Below the pieces are notes generated by a model. The model was not told the origin of the DNA. It did not search any database and saw only the letters and a list, made by a program, of their open reading frames with translations. The translations under genes were made by a program, and so were the position numbers. Of a stretch of DNA of 64,000 nucleotides, positions 53,106 to 61,756 are shown piece by piece; positions within the stretch are counted from its first letter, which is position 1, and every line of letters starts with the position of its first letter. This stretch comes from Micavibrio_C sp965231165 (GTDB lineage Bacteria; Pseudomonadota; Alphaproteobacteria; Micavibrionales; Micavibrionaceae). Location of the stretch: positions 1,116,001-1,180,000 of the forward strand of contig OZ246421.1 in NCBI GenBank assembly GCA_965231165.1. The letters run 5' to 3'.

Positions 53106-54629
53106 ATGTCACACACAGCCCATCAAAAGGCAGATGAATATCTGCGCGTCTCCGCACAGTTCCGGCTTCAAAGCCTGCCTACGGAGCAGCGTCATCCGCT
53201 GACTCACGATCTTGCCCATCTTTCACGCCATGACATTCCCCAGGCCCTGCAGATTCTGAAAGGGATCGATGTCGGGGTTATCGCGGATATGGCGGAAAAA
53301 GGAAAAGACCTTGGCCGGTTGCGGCGGGCCATTAACGATACAATCCGGAACGGGGACCGCGTCTTTTTTTACGGCTGCGGCGCAACGGGACGTTTATCGC
53401 TGTCGATTGGTTACCTTTGGCGATCATTGTCATCAAAACAGGGCACCGACGATCAGGTCGTTGATTTTATGAGTGGCGGCGATCTGGCGCTTGTCCATTC
53501 GATTGAGAGTTTTGAAGATCATCCAGAATATGGCGCGCGACAATTGCGAGAGCTTGGGTTCGGGCCCAACGACCTGCTTGTCTCCTGCACGGAAGGCGGG
53601 GAAACACCGTCCGTGATTGGTGCGACAGAAGAAGCCGCGCGCCTTTCCAGACGGAGTCCGTTCTTTTTATATTGCAACCCGGATGACGCCCTGCGGAACG
53701 TGGAACGCTCGCGCCGGGTATTGGACCATCCAAGGATCAAGAAGATTTGCCTGTCAACAGGACCGATGGCGCTTTCCGGAAGCACACGGATGCAAGCCAG
53801 CACAGTCCTGATGCTGGTTGCCGGTGCCGCGTTGATGGGCGTCACCAAAAAAGATATCGGTAATTTCCGGGACTTTCTGCAAAAAGCGGATTTCTCTTTC
53901 CTTGAACCTTTCGTCAAGGAGGAAGCGCGCTTGTACAAAGACGGCCACTTCACTTTATACGAAACCAATCACTACGGCATGACCATCCTGACCGATACCA
54001 CGGAACGGGCGCCAACATTTTCATTGCGGGGCTTTGAAAACCAGAACGATCCCGGCCGTACGCCCTCTCTTTCGTATTTCCGGCTACCGGACGCAACAGC
54101 ACCGGCGGAGGCGTGGGGAAATATTCTACGCCGTCCCCCCGTCCCTATCGAATGGCAGGAATTGAGAAAGATTGCCGGGATTGAAAGATTGCTGGGTTTT
54201 GATTTTTCCCGTAGCGCTCTGGGCCAACGTGAAGAACTGGTCGGCGCAGAAAAGTTACAGTGTTTCGTTATTAAACGTAACGGCGACATGATGCAGTTTT
54301 CATTAGGCAAACATCAGCATGAAATTGATGTCTCAACCCTTCATCCATTGTTTGAGCAGTTATTTCTTAAAATCGCATTGAATATGCATTCGACTTTGGT
54401 AATGGGAAATCTGGGGCGTTACGAAAGCAACGTCATGACCTGGGTCAAGCCCAGCAATAACAAACTGATTGACCGTGCTATCCGCTATGTTCAGCACTTG
54501 CTGGATAACGAAGGCACAGCAGTCCCCTCATATGAGAATATCTGCTACAGACTTTTTGAAGAGCGGGAAACATTGAAGCCGGATGAATCAATCGTCCTGA
54601 AGACGTTTGAAAGTTTAAAGCACGGCTAA
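53106..54629 (+). CDS. Two-SIS-domain MurQ/GKRP-like protein
   Basis: A 507-residue cytoplasmic protein. The first SIS domain has GCGATGRLSLS (90-100), like the GAGTSGRL of MurNAc-6-phosphate etherase MurQ, then SCTEGGETPSV and, near 223, the GSTRM motif found in MurQ as GSTR(L/M). The second part has, near the C-terminus, LKIALNMHSTLVMGNLG followed by SNNKLIDRAIRYV, the counterpart of the closing MurQ helices. A typical MurQ is about 300 residues; here about 200 extra residues, probably a second SIS domain, lie between those motifs, as in glucokinase regulatory protein. It likely binds or processes a phosphorylated amino-sugar. Whether it is an etherase is uncertain. Its stop overlaps the end of the convergent esterase gene. 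Confidence 0.72.
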   Translation: MSHTAHQKADEYLRVSAQFRLQSLPTEQRHPLTHDLAHLSRHDIPQALQILKGIDVGVIADMAEKGKDLGRLRRAINDTIRNGDRVFFYGCGATGRLSLSIGYLWRSLSSKQGTDDQVVDFMSGGDLALVHSIESFEDHPEYGARQLRELGFGPNDLLVSCTEGGETPSVIGATEEAARLSRRSPFFLYCNPDDALRNVERSRRVLDHPRIKKICLSTGPMALSGSTRMQASTVLMLVAGAALMGVTKKDIGNFRDFLQKADFSFLEPFVKEEARLYKDGHFTLYETNHYGMTILTDTTERAPTFSLRGFENQNDPGRTPSLSYFRLPDATAPAEAWGNILRRPPVPIEWQELRKIAGIERLLGFDFSRSALGQREELVGAEKLQCFVIKRNGDMMQFSLGKHQHEIDVSTLHPLFEQLFLKIALNMHSTLVMGNLGRYESNVMTWVKPSNNKLIDRAIRYVQHLLDNEGTAVPSYENICYRLFEERETLKPDESIVLKTFESLKHG

Positions 54630-55271
54630 AACCCGCTTCAGGAAACTCCGCGCATCCTGAATACCGCGCATATCGATGGAATGCGGTAACATGGGCGTGA
54701 CCCCGCCCTCCACCTTGAACCCGGCGCTCTCCAGCTTGTCCTTGGCGTGGTAATAGGCCGTCACCGGCACCACCATGTCAGCCATACCGTGGATCAGCAG
54801 CACCGGCGGTTTGCGCAGGGCTGCAAGATCGGCGCCCTCATCCTCGATAAAGGCACCGGAATAACCGACGATACCGGCCAGTTGCTGCGGCAGGCGCGGA
54901 CCGACATATAAACTCATCATCGTGCCTTGCGAGAAACCGACCAGCGCAATTTTGTCATAGGGAATATTGTATTTGCGGCTTTGCGAGTCGATGAAGTCGG
55001 TCAGCATGGGGGCTGCGTCCTGTACGCCTTTCAAGATAGCTTCGGGCGTCCATTCCTGCAGGCTGAACCATTGATAACCCATCGGGGCCATGTCGCAATG
55101 AAACGGCGCGTCCGGCGATACGAATACCGTATCCGGCAGCTCTGTTTTGTATTCATAGGCCAGCCCCAGCAAATCCTGACCGTTGGCACCGAGGCCATGC
55201 AAAAAAATTACCAGGCTGGTCGGCGCGTTGCCGGAGGCAGGGCCGTAAACATAAGTACGCAACTCAGACAT
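54615..55271 (-). CDS. Alpha/beta-hydrolase, carboxylesterase/phospholipase type
   Basis: A 218-residue cytoplasmic serine hydrolase of the YpfH/EstB-like short-chain esterase group. The triad is visible: Ser114 in GFSQG, Asp165 in HGMADMVVP and His197 in LPHSID. The oxyanion motif HGLGANGQD begins at residue 25. No lid or signal peptide is seen. Its start codon overlaps the stop of the PAP2 gene by a few bases, so the two are translationally coupled. Confidence 0.87.
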   Translation of the reverse strand: MSELRTYVYGPASGNAPTSLVIFLHGLGANGQDLLGLAYEYKTELPDTVFVSPDAPFHCDMAPMGYQWFSLQEWTPEAILKGVQDAAPMLTDFIDSQSRKYNIPYDKIALVGFSQGTMMSLYVGPRLPQQLAGIVGYSGAFIEDEGADLAALRKPPVLLIHGMADMVVPVTAYYHAKDKLESAGFKVEGGVTPMLPHSIDMRGIQDARSFLKRVLAVL

Positions 55272-56355
55272 TTTTCACTTCATCTTTGGGGTAAAACAGG
55301 CCGACAATCTTCCACAGAATGAACGTCGAGGCAATCGACATATAGCCATCAAGCGCGTAATGCCAGCCGATATGCACCGACCCCACGACAACAAACAGCA
55401 TATAGACAGAGAAAAATATACCCCAGCCACGACTGACGCGCCAACCCAGCAACACATTCAGAAACGCGATTGAAACATGCATACTGGGAAAGGCTGCTAT
55501 GCCTGAAAACAGATTTGTGGTCTTGGTATTATAAGCGTTGATCAGGTAATCCATCGCCCACAGATCGAAAACTGGACTAACCTTGTCGCTGTCGCGCAGG
55601 AAATTCATCAGACCCGCGTAAGGGTTGGGTAGGTCAGGGTAGAAATGCCCGAAATAGCATGGTCCCGCCGATGAGAATATAGTCGCGAGTATGAAGCCGT
55701 TCAAAATCCACGCCAGTATCATCGTAATAAAAAATTGCGACCGCAGGTTCGGACGTTTCAGGCTGAAGGCCTGCCAGAAAATCACCATATACTTGCTAAA
55801 AAACCACAGTTTGTAGATAAAACTGATGACCGATGTGATAATCGCCGCTTTCAAAAAAGGGTGCAGCCATTCCCATGGCTGCTTGCCGAAATGGAGTACA
55901 CGGTCCCATTCGGCAAAAGTCGGGTCCCATGAGAACGGGTGAATAAAAGGAATCAGATTTTTCGCCGACGTAAAAAAAGAGAAAAACAGTGGAATCAAAA
56001 TCATCACCGACAAGCCGGTGACCACACGACGCGGCGTAAACCAGATCGTACGAAACTCACCCACAAAAGTTGTCAGCGGACGTGCTGGCCTGATAACCAT
56101 CGTAATGTATAAAAGCCGTAACGACAGGAAAAGGCTGCTGAAAATAATCAGCGCACCATGCAAGGGCTTTGAGTACAGGACAGACGCCAATGTAAAACCG
56201 GCATCATATTGATAGGCCAGAAAACGGACAGCCAGCCCAAAACCAAGGACCAGAACCAGATATATCCAGAAAAATCTTGTGGCGAATACCTCGCCAAGGG
56301 CTTCATTCCAAGGAACAAACGCTGATTTGATGCGATCTCGAAGCTGGATTTTCAA
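55264..56355 (-). CDS. PAP2-superfamily membrane phosphatase/transferase
   Basis: An inner-membrane protein with about six to seven TM segments. The PAP2 signature is in two blocks near the C-terminus: FPSMHVSI and, 35 or so residues later, GSVHIGWHYALDG. These carry the catalytic and general His residues. The family includes lipid phosphate phosphatases and the inositol phosphorylceramide/IPC-type transferases, and the large N-terminal membrane part favours the latter group. No ATG is available; I take TTG 56355, and TTG 56418 is another choice, though it would nearly abut the divergent gene. It overlaps the downstream esterase by 8 bases. Confidence 0.8.
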   Translation of the reverse strand: MKIQLRDRIKSAFVPWNEALGEVFATRFFWIYLVLVLGFGLAVRFLAYQYDAGFTLASVLYSKPLHGALIIFSSLFLSLRLLYITMVIRPARPLTTFVGEFRTIWFTPRRVVTGLSVMILIPLFFSFFTSAKNLIPFIHPFSWDPTFAEWDRVLHFGKQPWEWLHPFLKAAIITSVISFIYKLWFFSKYMVIFWQAFSLKRPNLRSQFFITMILAWILNGFILATIFSSAGPCYFGHFYPDLPNPYAGLMNFLRDSDKVSPVFDLWAMDYLINAYNTKTTNLFSGIAAFPSMHVSIAFLNVLLGWRVSRGWGIFFSVYMLFVVVGSVHIGWHYALDGYMSIASTFILWKIVGLFYPKDEVKNV

Positions 56356-56424
56356 GGCTGGGACTCTATATATTGGACTGACTTGGTACAGAGTCCGATA
56401 AAACAGAAAACAGATCAACCCCTT

Positions 56425-58317
56425 ATGGTTATTGATACCCTGAAAAAAGCCGTTACCCGCTTTGCGCCGTCACCCACCGGACGGTTACATCTGGGTCATG
56501 CCTATTCTGCGATTTTTGCGCAGAACAAAGCTGTTGAAAATGGCGGACGATTTCTGCTGCGGATCGAGGATATCGACCCTGCCCGCTGTACTCCTGAATT
56601 CGAGGACGGCATTTTCGAGGATTTGTCATGGCTGGGGCTGAGATGGGAAACGCCTGTGCGCCGTCAGTCGGATTACATGGATGACTTCAAGGCGGCACTG
56701 GCAAAGCTTCAAGAAAAAGGACTCCTCTATCCCTGTTTTTGTTCGCGCAAGGATATTCAGGAAGAGATCAATCTTTCCGGCTATGCGCCGCACGGCCCCG
56801 AAGGCGCTCTTTATCCCGGCATCTGCCGCCACATGAGTCCGGAACAGCAGATCAAAAATATCGAAGCGGGAATCCCCTACGCGTTCCGCCTTGATATGCA
56901 GAAGGCGCTGACCACTGTGAAGGAACCGCTGACATGGCACGACCACGGCAAGGGATGGCAAACCGCCACGCCAGAAATTCTTGGTGACGTCGTGCTGGCG
57001 CGCAAGGATGTCGCCACCAGTTACCACCTAAGCGTTACCGTTGACGACCATATTCAAGGCGTTTCACTGGTGACACGCGGCGAGGATTTGTTCTACGCCA
57101 CACACCTGCACCGTCTTTTGCAATATCTGCTGGACTTGGATGTGCCACAATATCACCATCATGGCCTGCTACTGGATGATGAAGGGAAACGTTTTGCGAA
57201 GCGCAATCATGCCGTTACGCTGCAACATTTGCGCGAGATTGAAAGAAAGACGCCCGCAGATATCATGAACATGATCGGACTGAAACTTCTATCATTGACG
57301 CTTGCTTTATTTCTGGTGGCAGCGCCAGCCTATGCTCAAAAAGTCAGGAGAGCGCCGACGTTTGAAGAAAACGCCACCAGCCAGATCCTGCATGCCTCAA
57401 AAAAGAAATTCGTCACCTTTTCACTGGAAAACGATTCCATCGGCAGCGGCAATGACAGCGACTACACCAGCGGCGGGCGGATCACCTATTTCGATGCGCA
57501 AGCACCGGTACCGGAGTTTATTCACGCCATCGCCGGAAAAATTCCGACTTTTGAGATCAACCAGACCACCAGCGTGTTTTATACATTGGGGCAAAATCTT
57601 TACACGCCCTCCGACATCACCATCCGCGAGGAAGTGCCCGGCGAACGTCCATGGGCAGCGTGGCTTTATATGTCTGCGGGACTTGCCACGGTCACAGGCA
57701 ATCATGTCGATGAAGTCGAACTGACGGCAGGCGTTGTAGGTCCGGCCGCCGCCGGCGAACCCGTACAGCGTGTCGTGCATGAGATACTGGGCGCCAGCAC
57801 ACCCAAAGGCTGGGGCAATCAGTTGCACAACGAACCGGGGCTGATGGCTTCATGGAATCGCCGCTGGCCTGCGGTGCTGGCAACCGATTTCGGGCCGGTG
57901 CAAATTGCGCTGGAACCTCATATCGGCGCAACCATCGGCAACATCTATACTTACGCCAATAGCGGTATGACATTCTATATCACCCCCCCAAACGGTATTC
58001 AGGACAACCCGCCCCGTGTACGCCCCGCCATTCCGGGTACCGGCTTCTTCGCCACCCCGGATGATGCTTTCAGCTGGCATCTGTTCGCCGGACTTGAGGG
58101 CCGTGCGGTTGCCCGCAATATATTCCTCGATGGCAATACCTTCCGCGACAGCCCCAGCGTCGATAAAGAAACGTTCGTTGGCGATGCCACCGCCGGATTT
58201 GCCCTCACCTGGGACGATATCCGCCTGTCCTACAGTCTGACCTACCGGACGCAGGAATATGAGGGGCAACCAGACGACACCCTGTTCGGCGGGGTCAGTA
58301 TCAGCTATCGCTACTGA
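56425..58317 (+). CDS. gluQ: Fused frame: glutamyl-Q tRNA(Asp) synthetase plus LpxR-like protein
   Basis: The first ~280 residues are a complete GluQ-RS, which adds glutamate to queuosine in tRNA(Asp). They show RFAPSPTGRLHLGH (HLGH at 22-25), zinc ligands CFCSRK and YPGICRH, and GKRFAKRN near 255 in place of KMSKS. The final GluQ-RS motif, TPADIMNMIG, normally precedes the stop codon, but here the frame continues without one into a signal peptide and a full LpxR-family lipid A deacylase (see the next entry). The start ATG is 56425; TTG 56383 is less likely. Either a stop codon was lost and the two genes now read as one, or the second protein starts at 57265 or 57271. A stop codon missed in sequencing should be excluded. 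Confidence 0.8.
   Translation: MVIDTLKKAVTRFAPSPTGRLHLGHAYSAIFAQNKAVENGGRFLLRIEDIDPARCTPEFEDGIFEDLSWLGLRWETPVRRQSDYMDDFKAALAKLQEKGLLYPCFCSRKDIQEEINLSGYAPHGPEGALYPGICRHMSPEQQIKNIEAGIPYAFRLDMQKALTTVKEPLTWHDHGKGWQTATPEILGDVVLARKDVATSYHLSVTVDDHIQGVSLVTRGEDLFYATHLHRLLQYLLDLDVPQYHHHGLLLDDEGKRFAKRNHAVTLQHLREIERKTPADIMNMIGLKLLSLTLALFLVAAPAYAQKVRRAPTFEENATSQILHASKKKFVTFSLENDSIGSGNDSDYTSGGRITYFDAQAPVPEFIHAIAGKIPTFEINQTTSVFYTLGQNLYTPSDITIREEVPGERPWAAWLYMSAGLATVTGNHVDEVELTAGVVGPAAAGEPVQRVVHEILGASTPKGWGNQLHNEPGLMASWNRRWPAVLATDFGPVQIALEPHIGATIGNIYTYANSGMTFYITPPNGIQDNPPRVRPAIPGTGFFATPDDAFSWHLFAGLEGRAVARNIFLDGNTFRDSPSVDKETFVGDATAGFALTWDDIRLSYSLTYRTQEYEGQPDDTLFGGVSISYRY
57271..58317 (+). other. LpxR-like outer-membrane lipid A deacylase part of the fused frame
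   Basis: If translated from ATG 57271 this gives a 348-residue protein with a signal peptide (core LLSLTLALFLVAAPAYA). The mature part has the LpxR pattern: NDSIGSG-x-DSDYTSGG, GERPWAAWLY, GWGNQLHNEP (the active His region) and a C-terminal strand SISYRY ending in an aromatic, as in outer-membrane beta barrels. LpxR removes the 3'-acyloxyacyl chain from lipid A. In the fused form the signal peptide would be internal, so separate synthesis seems necessary for export. Confidence 0.7.
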
Positions 58318-58369
58318 CAGGATTTTATGATATGTTGCTTTCAGCGACTTTCATGCCGGGAGAGACTTT

Positions 58370-58687
58370 ATGAAACACGATCTGGTTCATATTCAGGGCA
58401 AGCCTTATATGCTGGTGCCACTTCACGAATACAGGAGCATGATATCAGAGCCGACGGTTAAAACCGATCTTCCGGCAGACATCATGGACAAACTGTTTGC
58501 CCGATCGGAAAATCCTATCAAGGTTTTACGCAAATTCCGCAGCATGACTCAGGCTGAACTGGCAGAAACATCAGGCCTTTCAAGACCTTACCTGGCAGAA
58601 ATTGAAACTGGACGTAAAGAGGGTTCGCTAACGGCCTTAAAAAATCTGGCATCCGCGCTACAAGTCGATATCAGCGCCATCATCTAA
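58370..58687 (+). CDS. XRE-family helix-turn-helix protein, antitoxin-like
   Basis: A 105-residue protein. Residues 1-30 (MKHDLVHIQGKPYMLVPLHEY) resemble the N-terminal part of small antitoxins. Residues 52-105 are an XRE/Cro HTH: RKFRSMTQAELAETSG, then LSRPYLAEIETGRKEGS and ALKNLASALQVD. GGGAGAG precedes the ATG. No toxin gene is adjacent, so a stand-alone regulator is more likely. It converges with the nitrilase gene, with a 4-base overlap at the stops. Confidence 0.8.
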   Translation: MKHDLVHIQGKPYMLVPLHEYRSMISEPTVKTDLPADIMDKLFARSENPIKVLRKFRSMTQAELAETSGLSRPYLAEIETGRKEGSLTALKNLASALQVDISAII

Positions 58688-59511
58688 GCTATTGAATACT
58701 CACGATCATGTATCAGCGCCGGGATTGATTCCCGTGCCACTTCGACGGCATTCATATCCAGATCGGCCATGATAATCCCCGGTTCTTCGCCGCCTTCAGC
58801 CATAATAACGCCCCAAGGGTCGATAATCAGGGAATGGCCGTAGGTCTGGCGGTCGCCTTCATGGGTGCCGCATTGACCCGGGGCCAGCACAAATGCGCCG
58901 TTTTCTATCGCCCGCGCGCGCAGCAAGGTATGCCAGTGCGCTTTGCCGGTTGGCACGGTAAAGGCCGCCGGAACCGTCAAAATCGATGCCCCCGCCTTGG
59001 CCAACGTTCTGAAAAGACCGGCAAACCGCAGATCATAGCAAATCGTCATCCCCACCTTGCCCCACGGCGTTTCCGCGACCACGGCACGCTCCCCGGGCTT
59101 GACCACAGCGCTTTCACGGTGAACTTCACCGGTCGGCAAATCGACGTCAAACAGGTGTATCTTGTCGTATTCGGCAACAATGTTGCCATTAGCATCAATT
59201 AAGATGGAGCGGTTAAGTATTTTCTGTTCTTCCGGCAGCAATACCGAGATGGATCCGGCCATGATCCAGACTTTCAGCTCCCGCGCCAATTCTGCAAACC
59301 GTACTGTCACCGGGTGATCCTTGGCGGGCTTGGCGGATTTCAGCTTTTCCGTCGCAGGCCTGCGGATATGGCAGGTATTTTCGGGCGTCAGGATAAACTG
59401 CGCGCCCTGCGCCGCCGCCTTGCGGATCATACTTTCCGCTGCTGTTATATTTTCCGCAATATCAGCCCCGGAGGTCATCTGAATCAGGGCCACCTTCACT
59501 TTTTCAGACAT
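58684..59511 (-). CDS. Carbon-nitrogen hydrolase (nitrilase/Nit1-like)
   Basis: A 275-residue cytoplasmic amidase of the nitrilase superfamily with all three catalytic residues: Glu44 (LTPENT), Lys117 (YDKIHLFD) and Cys158 (GMTICYDLRF). The DKIHLFDVDLP and CYDLRF motifs match the Nit1 group, several of which hydrolyse deaminated glutathione. It starts 8 bases inside the end of the glutaredoxin gene, so the pair is one translational unit, with a thiol-metabolism link that fits the deaminated-glutathione role (inference). Confidence 0.9.
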   Translation of the reverse strand: MSEKVKVALIQMTSGADIAENITAAESMIRKAAAQGAQFILTPENTCHIRRPATEKLKSAKPAKDHPVTVRFAELARELKVWIMAGSISVLLPEEQKILNRSILIDANGNIVAEYDKIHLFDVDLPTGEVHRESAVVKPGERAVVAETPWGKVGMTICYDLRFAGLFRTLAKAGASILTVPAAFTVPTGKAHWHTLLRARAIENGAFVLAPGQCGTHEGDRQTYGHSLIIDPWGVIMAEGGEEPGIIMADLDMNAVEVARESIPALIHDREYSIA

Positions 59512-59761
59512 TCAGCATTCCATCCAGTTTTCCAGCGGATTCCAGCGCGTAAAGGTCGTCACAGCCGCCGACATGCACATTATCGATAAAGATTTGTGGC
59601 ACGGTGCGGCGGCCATGGGCGCGTTCCAGCATCTGATCTCGTGCGGCATCATCGGTATCAACCCGGATTTCCACAGGGGTAATCCCCTTACGTTTCAGGA
59701 GATCTTTGGCGCGTACGCAATAGGGACAAACCTGTGTTGTATAGATTTCGACGTGTGCCAT
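59504..59761 (-). CDS. grxC: Glutaredoxin GrxC
   Basis: An 85-residue dithiol glutaredoxin. The active site CPYC is at 12-15, the cis-Pro in RTVPQIF, and the glutathione-binding GGCDD near the C-terminus. I start it at ATG 59761 (GAGGG upstream). A longer frame upstream has no family similarity. It is the first gene of the grxC-nitrilase pair and is divergent from the Cys-rich membrane protein gene. Confidence 0.94.
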   Translation of the reverse strand: MAHVEIYTTQVCPYCVRAKDLLKRKGITPVEIRVDTDDAARDQMLERAHGRRTVPQIFIDNVHVGGCDDLYALESAGKLDGMLNV

Positions 59762-59814
59762 GGCCCTCTTTCCTGCTAAGCTTATATGAATTGATATAGA
59801 ACACTCGAAAGTCA

Positions 59815-60489
59815 ATGAATAGTCAAAAACTGCTCATCATTTCCCTTATTGCCGCCGTGCTGATCATCGGCGGTGCTGTTGCGCTCGTCAAATCCAGAGG
59901 AGCATCGGCGCCGGGCGGAACCAGTACGCAAGCGGGTCATGTTGTGGTCGATGAAATCATGGCGTCGTGCAAACCCAACGATAAATGTATCGTCGTCGAT
60001 ACCACGTGCAGTTTCTGCGGCGACTATGTCGCGATCAACGCCAAAAGCGAAGTCCTGTTCAACGAGATGCTCGACCAGACTTGCAAAAATTACAGCGGAT
60101 CATATTGCAACGATAATGACCTGAGCAGTTACCCGACCTGCGTGAATGGTACCTGCCAAATGGTCAAATGGTCAGAAAAGCAACCATCCAAAGCCCGCGC
60201 CCCTGCGCCCGCCGCTGCCGCTACGACGACTTCCGCACCTGTAGCTGCGCCTGCACCAACTGTCACTGTACCCGCGCCCGCTGCTGAAATACCATTTACA
60301 GCACCGACAACAACCTCCGCGCCTGCACCGCAGCCTGTCACACAACAGCCTGCGGTCAAGGCGTTCGGCGAAGATGATGCCGCCACCGCAGCACCTGCCC
60401 CGGCAGACGATCTTTACGCACCGCTGCCTGAAAAACTCACACCGCAACAAACGCTGGATGATAATGGTGTCGAAGTCATTCAGCCATGA
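59815..60489 (+). CDS. Cys-rich membrane-anchored protein with Ala/Pro tail
   Basis: A 224-residue protein. Residues 6-26 form a hydrophobic helix (LLIISLIAAVLIIGGAVALV) after a short start, so the bulk is probably periplasmic. Residues 52-115 hold eight Cys in the order C-x5-C, TTC-SF-C, TC, YC, TC, TC, which suggests disulfides. From 120 on the sequence is Ala/Pro/Thr-rich with no regular fold, ending in an acidic, Gln-rich tail. Not recognised. It overlaps the ubiH-type gene by 26 bases. Confidence 0.62.
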   Translation: MNSQKLLIISLIAAVLIIGGAVALVKSRGASAPGGTSTQAGHVVVDEIMASCKPNDKCIVVDTTCSFCGDYVAINAKSEVLFNEMLDQTCKNYSGSYCNDNDLSSYPTCVNGTCQMVKWSEKQPSKARAPAPAAAATTTSAPVAAPAPTVTVPAPAAEIPFTAPTTTSAPAPQPVTQQPAVKAFGEDDAATAAPAPADDLYAPLPEKLTPQQTLDDNGVEVIQP

Positions 60490-61660
60490 TGTGATTATTA
60501 GCGGCGGCGGCGCGCCGGGGCTGACGCTCGCGTTGCTGCTGGCGCAGGCGGGAATAACCGTGGCATTAATTGATCCTGCGCCGTTATCATCGTTCAAATT
60601 AGGAAAACCGGAAGGCCGCACGTCGGCACTGATGCAAAGCGCCCTGCACACGCTTAAGAAAGCGGATGTCTGGGACCAATGCCGGGCGCATGGCGCACCG
60701 CTTGAAATATTGCGTATCATTGACGATAGCACCGGCGGCGCACAGCGACAGATTGAAACCGATTTCCCGGCCAGCGATATCGGGCTTGAATATTTCGGCA
60801 TCAATATGCCGAATAATATCCTGCGCACGGCGCTGGCGCTGTCAGCTGCGAAGAATAAAAACATTAAACTACATGACTCGCTCACACTCAAAGATTTTGC
60901 GGCCGACGATTTTGGCGTCACTATCACGCTGTCAAATGGAGAGATGCTGCGCGGGAAAATTCTGGTCGGCGCGGATGGCCGCCATTCGCCGGTGCGCGAA
61001 ATTTCCGGCATCAAAACATGGCAGCATGATTACGGCCAAACCGCGATCACGTGTCTGATTTCACACTCGTCCGCGCACGACAATGTCTCAACCGAATTTC
61101 ACCGCCCCGGCGGCCCGTTTACATTGGTGCCGATGCCGGGAAAGGAATCGAGCGTTGTCTGGGTTGAAAAAACCGCCGATGCCGATGATTTCATGCGCAT
61201 CAGCAAACAGGCGTTTGAACAATCCCTGCAGGACCGCACCTGCAACCGGCTGGGGCAGATCAAACTGATTTCAAACCCGCAGGCATGCCCCTTATCCGCC
61301 TTGCGCGCGCACGACCTTACAGCCAAACGTGTGGCGCTGATGGCCGAAGCCGCGCATGTGCTGTCACCGCTGGGGGCGCAGGGACTGAATTTGAGTTTGC
61401 GTGATGCCGATTGTCTGGCGCAGACGATCATCGGGGCGGCACAGACCGGCCTTGATATCGGTGCGCAATCCGTCCTGAAGAGTTACGAGAACCAGCGCCG
61501 CGCCGATGTGTTCCTGCGCTCAAGCGGCACGGACGGGCTGACGCGTTTTGTCAGCCACAATGTTCGCCCTGTGCATGAAATGCGCCGCGCGGGGCTGCGT
61601 ACGCTCAGCCTGATTGAACCGCTAAGACTGTTCGCCATGCAGAAGGGTATGGCGGTTTAG
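60464..61660 (+). CDS. UbiH/UbiF/COQ6-family FAD monooxygenase
   Basis: A 398-residue flavoprotein hydroxylase of ubiquinone synthesis. The FAD-binding GGGAPGLTLALLLAQAG is at 14-30, the second motif GKILVGADGRHSPVR near 165, and AEAAHVLSPLGAQGLNLSLRDA (GD/NAAHxxxPxGxxGxNxG-like) near 290. Which ring position it hydroxylates cannot be told from sequence. I take ATG 60464; GTG 60467 and ATG 60458 are close alternatives. It overlaps the upstream Cys-rich gene and is followed by a palindromic element before the convergent comF gene. Confidence 0.85.
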   Translation: MVSKSFSHDVIISGGGAPGLTLALLLAQAGITVALIDPAPLSSFKLGKPEGRTSALMQSALHTLKKADVWDQCRAHGAPLEILRIIDDSTGGAQRQIETDFPASDIGLEYFGINMPNNILRTALALSAAKNKNIKLHDSLTLKDFAADDFGVTITLSNGEMLRGKILVGADGRHSPVREISGIKTWQHDYGQTAITCLISHSSAHDNVSTEFHRPGGPFTLVPMPGKESSVVWVEKTADADDFMRISKQAFEQSLQDRTCNRLGQIKLISNPQACPLSALRAHDLTAKRVALMAEAAHVLSPLGAQGLNLSLRDADCLAQTIIGAAQTGLDIGAQSVLKSYENQRRADVFLRSSGTDGLTRFVSHNVRPVHEMRRAGLRTLSLIEPLRLFAMQKGMAV

Positions 61661-61673
61661 TATCCTCGTTTTT

Positions 61674-61750
61674 TGTCATCCTGAGGGCTTTAGCCCGAAG
61701 GATCTCCCCTTGGCTCTAGGATGAGATTCTTCGCTGCGCTCAGAATGACA
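61674..61750. repeat. Palindromic dispersed element 3
   Basis: TGTCA at 61674-61678 and TGACA at 61746-61750 bound an imperfect inverted repeat that includes the internal stem GGGCTTTAGCCC. It lies between the convergent ubiH-type and comF genes and may also terminate both. Confidence 0.68.
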
Positions 61751-61756
61751 AAGAGC

